A DNA stretch of 64,000 nt from Halobacterium hubeiense (GTDB lineage: Archaea; Halobacteriota; Halobacteria; Halobacteriales; Halobacteriaceae), in the NCBI RefSeq assembly GCF_001488575.1, contig NZ_LN831302.1, forward strand, positions 496,001 through 560,000. Direction: 5' to 3'. This document shows positions 1-9,848 of this stretch, one piece after another. The translations under genes and the position numbers were made by a program. Below the pieces are notes generated by a model, which worked only from the letters and a program-made list of their open reading frames with translations, did no database searches and was not told the origin of the DNA. Positions within the stretch are counted from its first letter, which is position 1; each line of letters opens with the position of its first letter.

Positions 1-1
1 C

Positions 2-769
2 GCCGCGCTGAACGTCACGCAGCGCTCGGCGTCGGCGAGCGCGTCCGGCCCCGAGGTCGCGCCGCTGCCCGTCGTCCCGAGCGCCGCGAGCGGGCCGAAC
101 GCGTCCGCGGACGCGGCGCTCGGCGTCGAGTACGACGGCACGACGAGCGTCGGCGACCGCACGGCGTACGTCCTCCGGCTCGCGCCGCAGTCCGACGCCG
201 CCGCCTACGAGCAGACGCTGCTGGTGGACACCCAGCGCTTCTTCGTGCTCGAACAGCACACCGAGTGGGTCGACGACGGGACGCGCGTCTCCGTTCGCAC
301 GACGTACACGAACGTCACCTTCGACCCCGGCCTCGGCGAGGACGCGTTCACGTTCGACCCGCCTGCGGACGCGACCGTCGAGCGCGTGGACACCCCGGAG
401 ACGACGACCTACCAGAGCGCGGCGGCGCTCCGCGACGCGACGAACGTCTCCGTGCCGTCGCCCGACGTTCCGGCGTCGTTCCGACCGACGTACGCCTCCG
501 AGACGACCGGCGAGGTCCACGGCGTCGGCCTCCGGTACGTCAACGAGACCTCGCGCATCACGGTCGCGAAGTACAACCGCACGTTCCCCGTGGACGGCCA
601 CCGCACGGTCGAAGTCGGGGACCGTGAGGCCGCGGTGACGTACGGCCCGACGGCGTCGGTGTCGTGGAACTGCGGCGAGTACCGGTACACGGTGCGCGGA
701 CAGGGGGTTCCCGCGTCGGTGCTCGTGGAGGTCGCGCGCTCGGTCGGCTGCGACGCGTCGGCGGCGTGA
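2..769 (+). CDS. LolA-like envelope lipoprotein-sorting family protein, C-terminal part
   Basis: The reading frame is open from the window edge to TGA at 767-769, so the N-terminus and any signal peptide are missing; about 255 residues are visible. The sequence is Thr/Val-rich and acidic, with several Asn-x-Ser/Thr sites, as in exported haloarchaeal proteins. A stretch reading YVLRL, followed by FFVLEQHTEW and a VTFDPGLGEDAFTF segment, resembles the antiparallel sheet of the LolA/LppX-like fold, which haloarchaea use in predicted surface lipoproteins. The family assignment rests on pattern only. The next gene follows after 32 bases and has its own promoter, so co-transcription is not needed. 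Confidence 0.6.
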   Translation, partial: AALNVTQRSASASASGPEVAPLPVVPSAASGPNASADAALGVEYDGTTSVGDRTAYVLRLAPQSDAAAYEQTLLVDTQRFFVLEQHTEWVDDGTRVSVRTTYTNVTFDPGLGEDAFTFDPPADATVERVDTPETTTYQSAAALRDATNVSVPSPDVPASFRPTYASETTGEVHGVGLRYVNETSRITVAKYNRTFPVDGHRTVEVGDREAAVTYGPTASVSWNCGEYRYTVRGQGVPASVLVEVARSVGCDASAA

Positions 770-770
770 T

Positions 771-778
771 ATTTTAGT
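771..778 (+). promoter_or_regulatory. TATA-like promoter of the PGF-CTERM protein gene
   Basis: The AT-rich run ATATTTTA follows the previous stop codon almost directly. Its centre is about 28 bases before the GTG at 802, the spacing expected for a leaderless archaeal transcript, and it supports that GTG as the start. Confidence 0.5.
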
Positions 779-801
779 CCCGTGGCCGCGAACGGCCGCG
801 C

Positions 802-1455
802 GTGACCCGAGCCCTCCTCACAGCCCTGTTGGTCGCCAGTATCGTCGCCGCCGGCGGTGGTGCGGCCGCCGCGCCCGACGCCAGCGTGGTCGCCCGCTAC
901 CCCGCGGAGAACGGGTCGATGACCGAGACGCCGGTCGTGACTCCCGACGACGTCGCCACCGCAGAACAGACGCGGACCGCGAACGGCGGCGTGGGCGTCG
1001 AGGTCACGCTCACCGACGCGGGCGCGCAGTCGTTCGCCGACACCCTCGTCGACGCCGGGTTCACGTCCGAGAACGGGACCGGGAACTGTCCCGCCGACGG
1101 CGCCGAGCGCAACGACGGGGGCTACTGCCTGCTCACCGTCGTCGACGGCGACGTCGTCTACGCGGCGGGACTGGCGCCGACGCTGGCGGAGAACGTCGAG
1201 AGCGGCGGGTTCGAGGACGACCCGCGGCTGTTGCTCACCACCGCCACCGAAGCGAACGCCACGCGGCTGGCGCGAGCGTTCGGCGCGTCACCGGAGAACG
1301 CGACCACGGCGCGCACGCAGACGGCGACGACCGACGACTCGACGGCGACGAGCGCGGCCACGACGAACACGACCGGAACCAACAGCCCCGGGTTCGGCGT
1401 CGGGGCGGCCGTGGTCGCGGTCGCGCTCGCCGCCGGCGCGCTGTTCCGCCGGTGA
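802..1455 (+). CDS. Secreted surface protein with PGF-CTERM anchor
   Basis: A 217-residue protein. Residues 1-24 form a Sec-type signal peptide (Thr-Arg, a hydrophobic run, then Ala-rich). The central region of about 130 residues contains a phrase like VTLTDAGAQSFADTL that recalls the P1 head of SecD, but this is a weak resemblance. Residues 170-193 are a Thr/Ala/Asn-rich linker of the sort that is O-glycosylated in haloarchaea. The C-terminus has the Pro-Gly-Phe tripartite signal (NSPGFGVG, a hydrophobic stretch, then FRR), the substrate mark for archaeosortase A and lipid anchoring. It is therefore expected on the cell surface; its role is unknown. The GTG start fits the TATA box just upstream. 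Confidence 0.75.
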   Translation: MTRALLTALLVASIVAAGGGAAAAPDASVVARYPAENGSMTETPVVTPDDVATAEQTRTANGGVGVEVTLTDAGAQSFADTLVDAGFTSENGTGNCPADGAERNDGGYCLLTVVDGDVVYAAGLAPTLAENVESGGFEDDPRLLLTTATEANATRLARAFGASPENATTARTQTATTDDSTATSAATTNTTGTNSPGFGVGAAVVAVALAAGALFRR

Positions 1456-1503
1456 CCGGCGGCCCCGCAAACCCTTTTCCGGGGGGCGTCCGAGGGTAGG
1501 AGT

Positions 1504-2088
1504 ATGTACGCCCGCGACGCGAAGAAACACGAGGAGGTGTGGCTGCTCGACCGCCTCGACGAGTTCGGGTTCGAGGACCCGGCGTTCCGCTCGCGGGACT
1601 ACGTGCTCGCCATCGACGGGGAGACCAACGAGCGCGCCGGGTTCGCGCGGCTTCGCGTCCACACGACCGACGACGGGTCGGTCTGCGAGTTCACGAACAT
1701 CGGCGTCCGCGAGGAGTGGCGCGGCCGCGGCGTCGGCGCGCACCTCCTCGAACACCTCGTGGAGGACGCCCGCGACCAGGGCTTCGAGGCGGCGTACGCG
1801 CTCACCGACGAGCCGGCGTACCTCGCGCAGTTCGGGTTCGAGTGCGTGCCCGCCGAGGACCTCCCGGAGCCGCTCCCGGACCGCCTCGACGCCACCCGCG
1901 AGTACCAGCCCGACGCGGTGCCGGTGCGGCTGGCGTTCGCGGACTTCGAGATTCCCCAGCGGCTCCGCGAGCGGTTCGCCGAGAGCGAAGCGGACAGCGA
2001 CGACGAGACCGAGCCGCCGGAGTCCGCGGAGGACTTCGGCATCGACCCCGACTCGGCGACGTACAAGTACGACACGGGCGGAACGTAA
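1504..2088 (+). CDS. GNAT family N-acetyltransferase
   Basis: A 194-residue protein. The acetyl-CoA-binding motif A is clear: GVREEWRGRGVGAHLL, with the Arg-Gly-x-Gly-x-Gly/Ala pyrophosphate loop near residues 73-80, followed by a helix and a FGF segment like the closing strand of GNAT proteins. The last 45 residues are a Glu/Asp-rich tail outside the fold. It presumably transfers an acetyl group from acetyl-CoA to an amine or protein N-terminus in the cytoplasm; the substrate cannot be told from sequence. A CCCTTTT stretch about 28 bases before the ATG may be the promoter. Confidence 0.8.
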   Translation: MYARDAKKHEEVWLLDRLDEFGFEDPAFRSRDYVLAIDGETNERAGFARLRVHTTDDGSVCEFTNIGVREEWRGRGVGAHLLEHLVEDARDQGFEAAYALTDEPAYLAQFGFECVPAEDLPEPLPDRLDATREYQPDAVPVRLAFADFEIPQRLRERFAESEADSDDETEPPESAEDFGIDPDSATYKYDTGGT

Positions 2089-2133
2089 CAGCAGACCGAC
2101 AGCTACTTCTCCGGCGGCCGCGACCCGACGGCC

Positions 2134-2319
2134 ATGAGCGAGTCCTCCGCGCTCGACGGCGTGCGAACCGCGCTGTCCGGCATCGCGTTCGCCCTGCTCG
2201 GTCTCCAGGTGACCCTCGTCGGCCTCTTCGACGGCGGGAGCTTCCTCGTGGTCGTCACCGGGCTGGCGCTGTCGCTGGGCGGCGCGCTCCGAACGATGGG
2301 GTCGTCCGGTCCCCGATAA
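2134..2319 (+). CDS. Small two-helix membrane protein
   Basis: A 61-residue protein with two predicted membrane spans (about residues 13-33 and 36-53) and a short polar tail. Codon use matches the neighbours, with G/C at third positions, which supports it as real. It is 45 bases after the acetyltransferase and 37 before the mutase gene. I do not recognise the family; similar tiny two-span proteins are common and uncharacterised in haloarchaea. Confidence 0.6.
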   Translation: MSESSALDGVRTALSGIAFALLGLQVTLVGLFDGGSFLVVVTGLALSLGGALRTMGSSGPR

Positions 2320-2356
2320 CGCACGAACTAAGGCGCCGTCCGCCGTCGCTCCAATC

Positions 2357-4042
<1,686 letters not shown>

Positions 4043-4101
4043 ACCCGGCCGGCGTCGCCGCGACACCCCGTATTATGTGGCTCGCGCGCGGGATTGAATA
4101 C

Positions 4102-5058
4102 ATGTTCAACGACAGCGGCTGGACCGCCGACGACCTGCCCGACGAGTCTGGGCGCACCGTCGTCGTCACGGGCGCGAACAGCGGCATCGGCTACGAGGCG
4201 ACGAAGGCGTTCGCGGCGCGCGGCGCGCACGTCGTCATGGCGTGTCGCAGCGTCGAGCGCGGCGAGGACGCCAAGCGGGAAATCGAGGCCGAGTACCCGG
4301 GCGCGTCGCTGACCGTCCGCGAACTCGACCTCGCGGACCTCGACTCCGTGGCGGCGTTCGCCGACTGGTACGAGACGGAGTACGACTCGCTGAACGTGCT
4401 CGCGAACAACGCCGGCGTGATGGCGATTCCGCGCTCGGAGACCGCCGACGGCTTCGAGACGCAGTTCGGCGTCAACCACCTCGGGCACTTCGCGCTCACC
4501 GGCCGCCTCCTCGACGTCCTGCGGCGGACCAGCGGCGAGACGCGCGTCGTCACGCAGTCCAGCATGGCCCACGAGAACGGCGAAATCGACTTCGAGGACC
4601 TCCAGCACGAGCAGGCGTACGACAAGTGGGAGGCCTACGGCCAGTCGAAGCTCGCGAACCTCCTGTTCGCGTACGAACTCGACCGCCGGCTGCGCGCCGC
4701 GAACGCCAGCGTCACCAGCGTCGCCTGCCACCCCGGGTTCGCCGCGACGAACCTCCAGCTTCGCGGCCCCGAGGCCGAGGGGTCGCGGCTCCGCCTGCTC
4801 GCGATGAAGGCCGCCAACGCCGTGCTCGCGCAGAGCGCCGAAGCCGGCGCGTGGCCGCTGCTGTACGCCGCAGCCCACTCGTCTATCGACGGCGGCGAGT
4901 ACGTCGGTCCCGGCGGCCTGCTGAACGCGCGCGGCCACCCCGAGGAACAGGAATCCAACGAGCGCTCCCGCGACGAGGGGACCGCGCGCCGCCTCTGGTC
5001 GGTCTCCGAGGATCTCACCAGCGTCTCCTTCGACCTGCCCGAGCCGGCCGACGACTGA
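4102..5058 (+). CDS. Short-chain dehydrogenase/reductase (retinol dehydrogenase-like)
   Basis: A 318-residue SDR enzyme. The Rossmann motif TGANSGIG is at residues 23-30, the structural NNAG at 102-105, the catalytic Ser at 153/154, and YGQSK with Tyr179 and Lys183. Basic residues after strand 2 (ACRSVERG) suggest NADP(H). Substrate unknown. I chose the ATG at 4102 rather than 4075: the TATA-like GTATTATG at 4069-4076 would place transcription initiation near 4102, and the longer form adds nine residues outside the fold. It sits between the methylmalonyl-CoA mutase and epimerase genes, but nothing ties it to that pathway. Confidence 0.85.
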   Translation: MFNDSGWTADDLPDESGRTVVVTGANSGIGYEATKAFAARGAHVVMACRSVERGEDAKREIEAEYPGASLTVRELDLADLDSVAAFADWYETEYDSLNVLANNAGVMAIPRSETADGFETQFGVNHLGHFALTGRLLDVLRRTSGETRVVTQSSMAHENGEIDFEDLQHEQAYDKWEAYGQSKLANLLFAYELDRRLRAANASVTSVACHPGFAATNLQLRGPEAEGSRLRLLAMKAANAVLAQSAEAGAWPLLYAAAHSSIDGGEYVGPGGLLNARGHPEEQESNERSRDEGTARRLWSVSEDLTSVSFDLPEPADD

Positions 5059-5112
5059 CGCGACCGGGCGCGCGTCGGAGCCTTGATTGTCCGCGGCCGG
5101 CCACGTTCCCGC

Positions 5113-5502
5113 ATGCACGTCGACCACATCGGCGTCGTCACCGACGACGCGGACGCCCTCGCGGAACTGTACGGGACGCTGTTCGACGCGCCCGCCGTCC
5201 ACGAAGAACTGCTGGACGGCCTCCGGGTCGTCTTCCTCGAACTCGGCGAGAACAGCTACTTCGAGCTACTCGAACCGGTCGAAGCCGACACCGACGTCGG
5301 CGCGTACCTCGACCGCGAGGGGCCGGGCATCCACCACGTCGCGCTCGCGACCGAGGACATCGAAGCCGCGCTCGCGACGGCCCGCGAGGCGGGCGTCGCT
5401 CTCATCGACGACGAGCCACGGGAAGGCGCGTGGGGACACGAAATCGCGTTCCTCCACCCGCGGGACACGGGCGGCGCGCTCGTGGAGTTCGTCCAGCACT
5501 AG
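5113..5502 (+). CDS. mce: Methylmalonyl-CoA epimerase
   Basis: A 129-residue protein of the vicinal oxygen chelate fold that converts (S)- to (R)-methylmalonyl-CoA, the form used by the mutase upstream. It begins with MHVDHIGVV, giving metal ligand His5; the second half has IHHVAL (His74/75), and Glu125 is in ALVEFVQ near the end. Length and motif order match archaeal and bacterial epimerases. An earlier in-frame start would add a ten-residue basic extension that the family lacks. Its TAG stop overlaps the stop of the convergent Nudix gene, sharing the palindrome CTAG. Confidence 0.9.
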   Translation: MHVDHIGVVTDDADALAELYGTLFDAPAVHEELLDGLRVVFLELGENSYFELLEPVEADTDVGAYLDREGPGIHHVALATEDIEAALATAREAGVALIDDEPREGAWGHEIAFLHPRDTGGALVEFVQH

Positions 5503-6017
5503 CCGTCGAGAATCGCGGCGACGTGCGGGCCGACGGCGTCCGGCGGGTCCGCGGCGTCGAACCACCGCGCTTCCAGAATCTCCTCGGACAGCGCGAGGTC
5601 GCGCTCGGCGGTCTCGCCCTCGAAGAACACCCACAGGCCGGTGACGCCGTCACCGTCCTCCACGAGCGCGAACGACTGCTCGATGACGCGCGCGACGCCG
5701 GTCAGCGAACACGTCGCGCCGACGTCGTCGTGCACGCGGAACTTCGCCGTGTCCTCGTGGGACTCGCCGCGCTCGGTCGAGCCGCCCGGGAAGTCCCACG
5801 CATCGGGGTGGTCGCCGTAGCGCACGAGCAACACCTCGTCGTCGTGGCGGAGGACGACGCGCGCGCCACCCAGCGACCCCGCTTCGGCGGCCTGCAGGCA
5901 GTCGGTGTAGACGGCGCGCGGCACGACCGTCTCCTCCTCGACGACGTCGAACGCCCCGTAGTCTCGTTCGAGGCCGGCGAGCCGTCGGCGAACCCGGTTC
6001 CAGCCGCTAGACGACAC
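5499..6017 (-). CDS. Nudix-fold protein with degenerate Nudix box
   Basis: A 172-residue protein. The strand-loop-helix around residues 79-101 aligns with the Nudix box: G79, E85 and G100 are in place. The central REUxEE, however, reads FRVHDD (residues 93-98). The Arg and the catalytic Glu are replaced by Phe and Arg, and the two metal-binding Glu are Asp. The flanking DAWDFPGG segment is typical of active haloarchaeal Nudix hydrolases, so the fold call is firm but hydrolase activity is doubtful. GTG at 6017 is supported by a TATA-like ACTAAAC about 27 bases upstream on this strand. It converges on the epimerase gene. Confidence 0.8.
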   Translation of the reverse strand: MSSSGWNRVRRRLAGLERDYGAFDVVEEETVVPRAVYTDCLQAAEAGSLGGARVVLRHDDEVLLVRYGDHPDAWDFPGGSTERGESHEDTAKFRVHDDVGATCSLTGVARVIEQSFALVEDGDGVTGLWVFFEGETAERDLALSEEILEARWFDAADPPDAVGPHVAAILDG

Positions 6018-6102
6018 GGGAGCACCAAAGGAATCCTCCGGTTTAGTTCGTTCGGCTCCGAGAGACGCTTACGATTCCGTCTGCGGGCGATTCCTCGCGG
6101 GG

Positions 6103-6744
6103 CTACGGCGCCGGCCCGAAGCTCTCGACTTTCGCGGCGTCGGTGTCGAAGCCGGCGGCGTCGAGCGCGTCCACCGCGGCCTCGCAGAACCCCGCGAACC
6201 CGTAGACGAACGGCACGGCGTCCGCGGGCCCGGTCAGCGACTTGACCGCGGCGTCGACGCCGTCCGCGACGAAGACGACGCGCGCCCCGGCGTTCGCGAG
6301 CGCCGCGAGCCGGTCCTCGTGGACGGGTTCGTCGTCCTGATAGACGACGGTGACGTCGGCGCCGTCCGCGAGCGCGCGCTCGCCCACCGCGACCGCCGGC
6401 CCGACGCCGGGACCGCCCGCGAGCACGACGACGCTGTCCTCGCCCTCGTAGTAGTCGTCGCCGAACGGCCCGGAGACGACGACCTCGTCGCCGGGGTCGC
6501 GCGAGGCCAGCCACGGGCCCAGCGTCCCCTCGGGGTCGACTTCGACCGTAATCTCGAAGGTCTCCTCGACGTCCGGCGAGGAGAGCGTGTAGAAGCGCCC
6601 CTCGCGCTCGCCCTCGAACTCGCCGAACACCTGTACGAACTGGCCGGGTTCGGCCGCGAACCCGTCGGGACTCTCGAACACCACGGCGACGGTGTGCGCG
6701 CCCGCGTCGCGGACCGCCCGAACCGAAACTGCTGTCTCGTCCAT
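6103..6744 (-). CDS. FAD/NAD-binding ferredoxin reductase-like oxidoreductase
   Basis: A 213-residue protein of the ferredoxin-NAD(P)+ reductase superfamily. An N-terminal barrel of about 95 residues carries the FAD motif RFYTLSSP (50-57), and the second domain begins with the nucleotide-binding GGPGVGP at 110-116. The end, SFGPAP, lacks any iron-sulfur domain, so it would work with a separate electron carrier such as ferredoxin or free flavin. I chose ATG 6744 because a longer reading adds 38 basic, low-complexity residues, and a TATA-like ATTTGG lies about 25 bases before it. It is divergent from the ferredoxin-dependent korAB genes. Confidence 0.8.
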   Translation of the reverse strand: MDETAVSVRAVRDAGAHTVAVVFESPDGFAAEPGQFVQVFGEFEGEREGRFYTLSSPDVEETFEITVEVDPEGTLGPWLASRDPGDEVVVSGPFGDDYYEGEDSVVVLAGGPGVGPAVAVGERALADGADVTVVYQDDEPVHEDRLAALANAGARVVFVADGVDAAVKSLTGPADAVPFVYGFAGFCEAAVDALDAAGFDTDAAKVESFGPAP

Positions 6745-6983
6745 GCGCCGAGTTCGCGCCGACGACCCAAATGGATTCGCTTCCCGGCCGACCGACCCCG
6801 CGCGCGCCGCCGTCGTGACAGAACGACAACCCGAGAATCGGAAGTTCCCGGTAGACACGCGGGCGTAACGCGCGCGTGCAGCGGCCGTCCATCACGCCCC
6901 CCGAATCTATCATGGACGAATGATCAATTATATCGCTCTCTCGCCGAGAATCGGCTGTTTCGGAGGGTCGTACGGCTTCAGAA

Positions 6984-6992
6984 GCCTTTTTG
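6984..6992 (+). promoter_or_regulatory. Promoter of korA
   Basis: A CCTTTTTGC run centred about 31 bases before the korA ATG at 7019. It resembles the TTTTT-type TATA boxes before other genes here. A second AT-rich run (TCAATTATAT) near 6923-6932 sits further upstream and may be a regulator site or serve the divergent gene. Confidence 0.45.
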
Positions 6993-7018
6993 CAGGGGGC
7001 ACGGCTACCCCCACTCAC

Positions 7019-8761
7019 ATGCACGACGACCTGAACTGGGCCATCGGCGGCGAAGCCGGCGATGGAATCGCGTCCACCGGGAAAATTTTCGCGCAGGCGC
7101 TGTCCCGCGCGGGTCGCCACGTCTTCACCTCGAAGGACTTCGCGTCCCGAATCCGCGGCGGCTACACCGCGTACAAGGTTCGCACGTCCGTCGACGAGGT
7201 GCAGAGCGTCGTCGACCGACTCGACGTCCTCATCGCGCTCACCGAGCGCACCGTCGACGAGAACCTCGACGAACTCCACGACGACTCCGTCATCATCTTC
7301 GACGGCGACCGCACGGAGTTCTCGGACTTCGAAGCCCCCGACGACACGGTCGGCCTCGACGTCCCCCTGAAGTCGCTGGCCGAGGACGCCGGCGGCGCCA
7401 TCATGCGCAACATCGTCGCGCTGGGCGCCGTCTGCGCGGTCACCGACTTCCCCATCGAGAACCTCGACGAGTCCCTCGAGAAGCGCTTCGGGAACAAGGG
7501 CGAGAGCATCGTCGAGAACAACAAGGAGGCCGCCCGGCTCGGCCACGAGTACGTCAACGAGGAGTACGCCGACGTCCAGGCCACCTACGAGCTTGAGACC
7601 ACGGACAACGACTACGTCCTGCTGAACGGCGACGAAGCCATCGGCATGGGCGCCATCGCCGCCGGCTGCCGGTTCTACGCCGGCTACCCCATCACGCCCG
7701 CGACGGACGTCATGGAGTACCTCACCGGCCGCATCGACCAGTTCGGCGGCCACGTCGTCCAGGCCGAGGACGAGCTCTCGGCCATCAACATGGCGCTGGG
7801 CGCCGCCCGCGCCGGCGCTCGCGCGATGACCGCGACCTCCGGCCCCGGCATCGACCTGATGGCGGAGACGTTCGGCCTCGTCGCCACCAGCGAGACGCCG
7901 CTGGTCATCGCGAACGTCATGCGTTCGGGCCCCTCCACGGGGATGCCCACCAAGCAGGAGCAGGGCGACCTCAACATGATGCTGTACGGCGGCCACGGCG
8001 AGATTCCGCGGTTCGTTCTCGCGCCCACGTCGGTCGCGGAGTGCTTCCACAAGACCGTCGAGGCGTTCAACCTCGCCGAGAAGTACCAGCTCCCCGTCTA
8101 CCTCACCGCCGACCTCTCGATGGCGGTCACCGAGCGCACCTACGAGCCCGACGAGTTCGACATGGACGAGGTCGAAGTCGACCGCGGGAAGCTCGTCGAC
8201 GAGGACGAGATTTCGGCGTGGCAGAACGAGAAAGACCAGTTCAAGCCCCACGCCGTCACCGCCGACGGCATCAGCCCGCGCGCGGTCCCCGGGACCGAGG
8301 GCGGCGTCCACATGTCCACCGGCCTCGAACACGACGAACTCGGGCGCCGGACCGAGGACACCGAGGTGCGCGTCGAACAGGTCGACAAGCGCAACCAGAA
8401 AGTCGAGACCGCCGAGGAACGAGAGGACTTCGACTACCGCGAGTTCGGCGACAGCGACGCCGACAGCCTCGTCATCTCGTGGGGCTCCAACGAGGGCACC
8501 ATCGTCGAAGCGCTCGACTACCTCGACGACCTCGACGTGCGCGTGCTCTCGGTGCCGTACATCTTCCCGCGACCCGACCTCACCGACGACGTGCAGGCCG
8601 CCGACGACGTGGTCGTCGTCGAGGCCAACGCCACCGGCCAGTTCGCGGACGTCGTCGAACACGACACCCTCGAACGCGTCGACCGCATCAACAAGTACGA
8701 CGGCGTCGACTTCAAGGCGGACGAACTCGCCGACGAAATCAAGCAGACACTGGAGGCCTAA
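7019..8761 (+). CDS. korA: 2-oxoacid:ferredoxin oxidoreductase, alpha (gamma-alpha fusion) subunit
   Basis: A 580-residue subunit of the CoA-dependent enzyme that oxidatively decarboxylates 2-oxoacids and reduces ferredoxin, the haloarchaeal replacement for the NAD-linked dehydrogenase complexes. Residues 1-190 are the gamma domain, starting AIGGEAGDGI with the SRIRGGYTAYKVR segment. The alpha pyrimidine domain begins near residue 200 (AGYPITPATDVMEY) and includes SGPGIDLMAE. The C-terminal 100 residues form the domain with SWGSNEGTI. The start at 7019 fits the promoter, and a longer frame adds 33 unrelated residues. Choosing Kor (2-oxoglutarate) over Por (pyruvate) rests on remembered N-terminal likeness and is less sure than the family. 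Confidence 0.88.
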   Translation: MHDDLNWAIGGEAGDGIASTGKIFAQALSRAGRHVFTSKDFASRIRGGYTAYKVRTSVDEVQSVVDRLDVLIALTERTVDENLDELHDDSVIIFDGDRTEFSDFEAPDDTVGLDVPLKSLAEDAGGAIMRNIVALGAVCAVTDFPIENLDESLEKRFGNKGESIVENNKEAARLGHEYVNEEYADVQATYELETTDNDYVLLNGDEAIGMGAIAAGCRFYAGYPITPATDVMEYLTGRIDQFGGHVVQAEDELSAINMALGAARAGARAMTATSGPGIDLMAETFGLVATSETPLVIANVMRSGPSTGMPTKQEQGDLNMMLYGGHGEIPRFVLAPTSVAECFHKTVEAFNLAEKYQLPVYLTADLSMAVTERTYEPDEFDMDEVEVDRGKLVDEDEISAWQNEKDQFKPHAVTADGISPRAVPGTEGGVHMSTGLEHDELGRRTEDTEVRVEQVDKRNQKVETAEEREDFDYREFGDSDADSLVISWGSNEGTIVEALDYLDDLDVRVLSVPYIFPRPDLTDDVQAADDVVVVEANATGQFADVVEHDTLERVDRINKYDGVDFKADELADEIKQTLEA

Positions 8762-8765
8762 CCCA

Positions 8766-9635
8766 ATGAGCTCAGAGAACGTCCGATTCACCGACTTCAA
8801 GTCCGACAAACAGCCGACGTGGTGTCCGGGATGCGGCGACTTCGGCACCATGAACGGCATGATGAAAGCGCTCGCGGAGACCGGCAACAGCCCCGACGAC
8901 ACGTTCGTCGTCGCTGGCATCGGTTGTTCCGGCAAAATCGGGACGTACATGCGCTCGTACGCGCTCCACGGCGTCCACGGGCGCGCGCTCCCGGTCGGCA
9001 CCGGCGCGAAGCTCGCCAACCCCGACCTCGAAGTGATGGTCGCGGGCGGCGACGGCGACGGCTACTCCATCGGCGTCGGCCACTTCATCCACGCCGTCCG
9101 CCGGAACGTCGACATCACGTACGTCGTGATGGACAACCGCATCTACGGCCTCACCAAGGGGCAGGCCTCCCCGACCAGCCGGCCGGACTTCGAGACCTCC
9201 ACCACGCCGGAGGGCTCCAAGCAGCAGCCGGTCAACCCGCTCGCGCTCGCGATGTCCGCCGGCGGCTCGTTCATCGCCCAGAGCTTCTCCTCTGACGCGA
9301 TGCGCCACACGGAAATCGTCAAGGAAGCCATCGAACACGACGGGTTCAGCCTCGTCAACACGTTCAGCCCTTGCGTCACGTTCAACGACGTCGACACCTA
9401 CGACTACTTCCGCGACAGCCTCGTTGACCTCTCCGAGGAAGACGACTACGACCGCCACGACTACGACCAGGCCAAGGACGCTATCCTCGACGCCGACAAG
9501 GAGTACATGGGCGTCCTCTACCAGGACGAGAACTCCACGCCGTACCACGAAGCCCACGGCGTCACCGAGAACATGGCCGAGATTCCCGACGGCGCCCCCG
9601 ACGGCGCCACCGACCTCGTCCGGGAGTTCTACTAG
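8766..9635 (+). CDS. korB: 2-oxoacid:ferredoxin oxidoreductase, beta subunit
   Basis: A 289-residue thiamine diphosphate-binding subunit partnering KorA. CPGCG at residues 20-24 gives the first cysteines of the [4Fe-4S] cluster, with others at Cys54 and in FSPCVTF. The TPP-Mg motif runs from GGDGDGYSIG (94-103) to MDNRIYGLTKGQ (about 122-133). It starts 4 bases after the korA stop, so the two form an operon. Its TAG stop is the first triplet of a palindromic repeat that also follows another gene at 13.45 kb. Confidence 0.9.
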   Translation: MSSENVRFTDFKSDKQPTWCPGCGDFGTMNGMMKALAETGNSPDDTFVVAGIGCSGKIGTYMRSYALHGVHGRALPVGTGAKLANPDLEVMVAGGDGDGYSIGVGHFIHAVRRNVDITYVVMDNRIYGLTKGQASPTSRPDFETSTTPEGSKQQPVNPLALAMSAGGSFIAQSFSSDAMRHTEIVKEAIEHDGFSLVNTFSPCVTFNDVDTYDYFRDSLVDLSEEDDYDRHDYDQAKDAILDADKEYMGVLYQDENSTPYHEAHGVTENMAEIPDGAPDGATDLVREFY

Positions 9636-9703
9636 TACCTTTTTGCTGCGCTCGCTCGGGCGCTGACGCGCCCTCGCTCGCTGGCAAAAAGCTACGCTAA
9701 AAA
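9633..9703. repeat. Palindromic intergenic element, copy A
   Basis: It begins with TAGTACCTTTTTGC, whose first triplet is the korB stop codon, then a loop of about 37 bases rich in CTCGCTCG and CGGGCG, and ends GCAAAAAGCTACGCTAAAAA. The inner CTTTTTGC and GCAAAAAG pair exactly. The same ends occur in reverse orientation at 13366-13452, where they again start at a stop codon. It may act as a transcription terminator and as a site of recombination. Confidence 0.7.
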
Positions 9704-9711
9704 GCGCCGTC

Positions 9712-9756
9712 GGACCCCCTGCGGGGGTCCTCGGCGCCCGAGCGCTTCGCGCTCGG
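9712..9756 (+). terminator. Tandem GC-rich hairpins after korB
   Basis: Two perfect inverted repeats follow one another: GGACCCCC (9712-9719) pairs with GGGGGTCC (9723-9730), and CCGAGCGC (9738-9745) pairs with GCGCTCGG (9749-9756). Together with copy A they fill the gap between korB and the next gene. A termination or RNA-processing role is inferred only. Confidence 0.4.
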
Positions 9757-9848
9757 TGAATCGCGCGAATACTTCTCGTTGCTTTCTCTCTTTCCACACC
9801 GCACAGCACCGCCGCCGTGTTTATCGTTGCCGGCTACGTGAAGCGAGT

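Noticed and set aside
802-1455. SecD identity for the PGF-CTERM protein
   Set aside because: Only a short phrase resembles the SecD P1 head. The protein has a signal peptide and surface anchor and none of the SecD membrane spans.
5702-9019. Minus-strand frame of 1,105 codons over the Nudix, flavin and kor genes
   Set aside because: It lies over well-identified korAB on the opposite strand and its translation is a repetitive Val/Asp/Arg mix with no motif.
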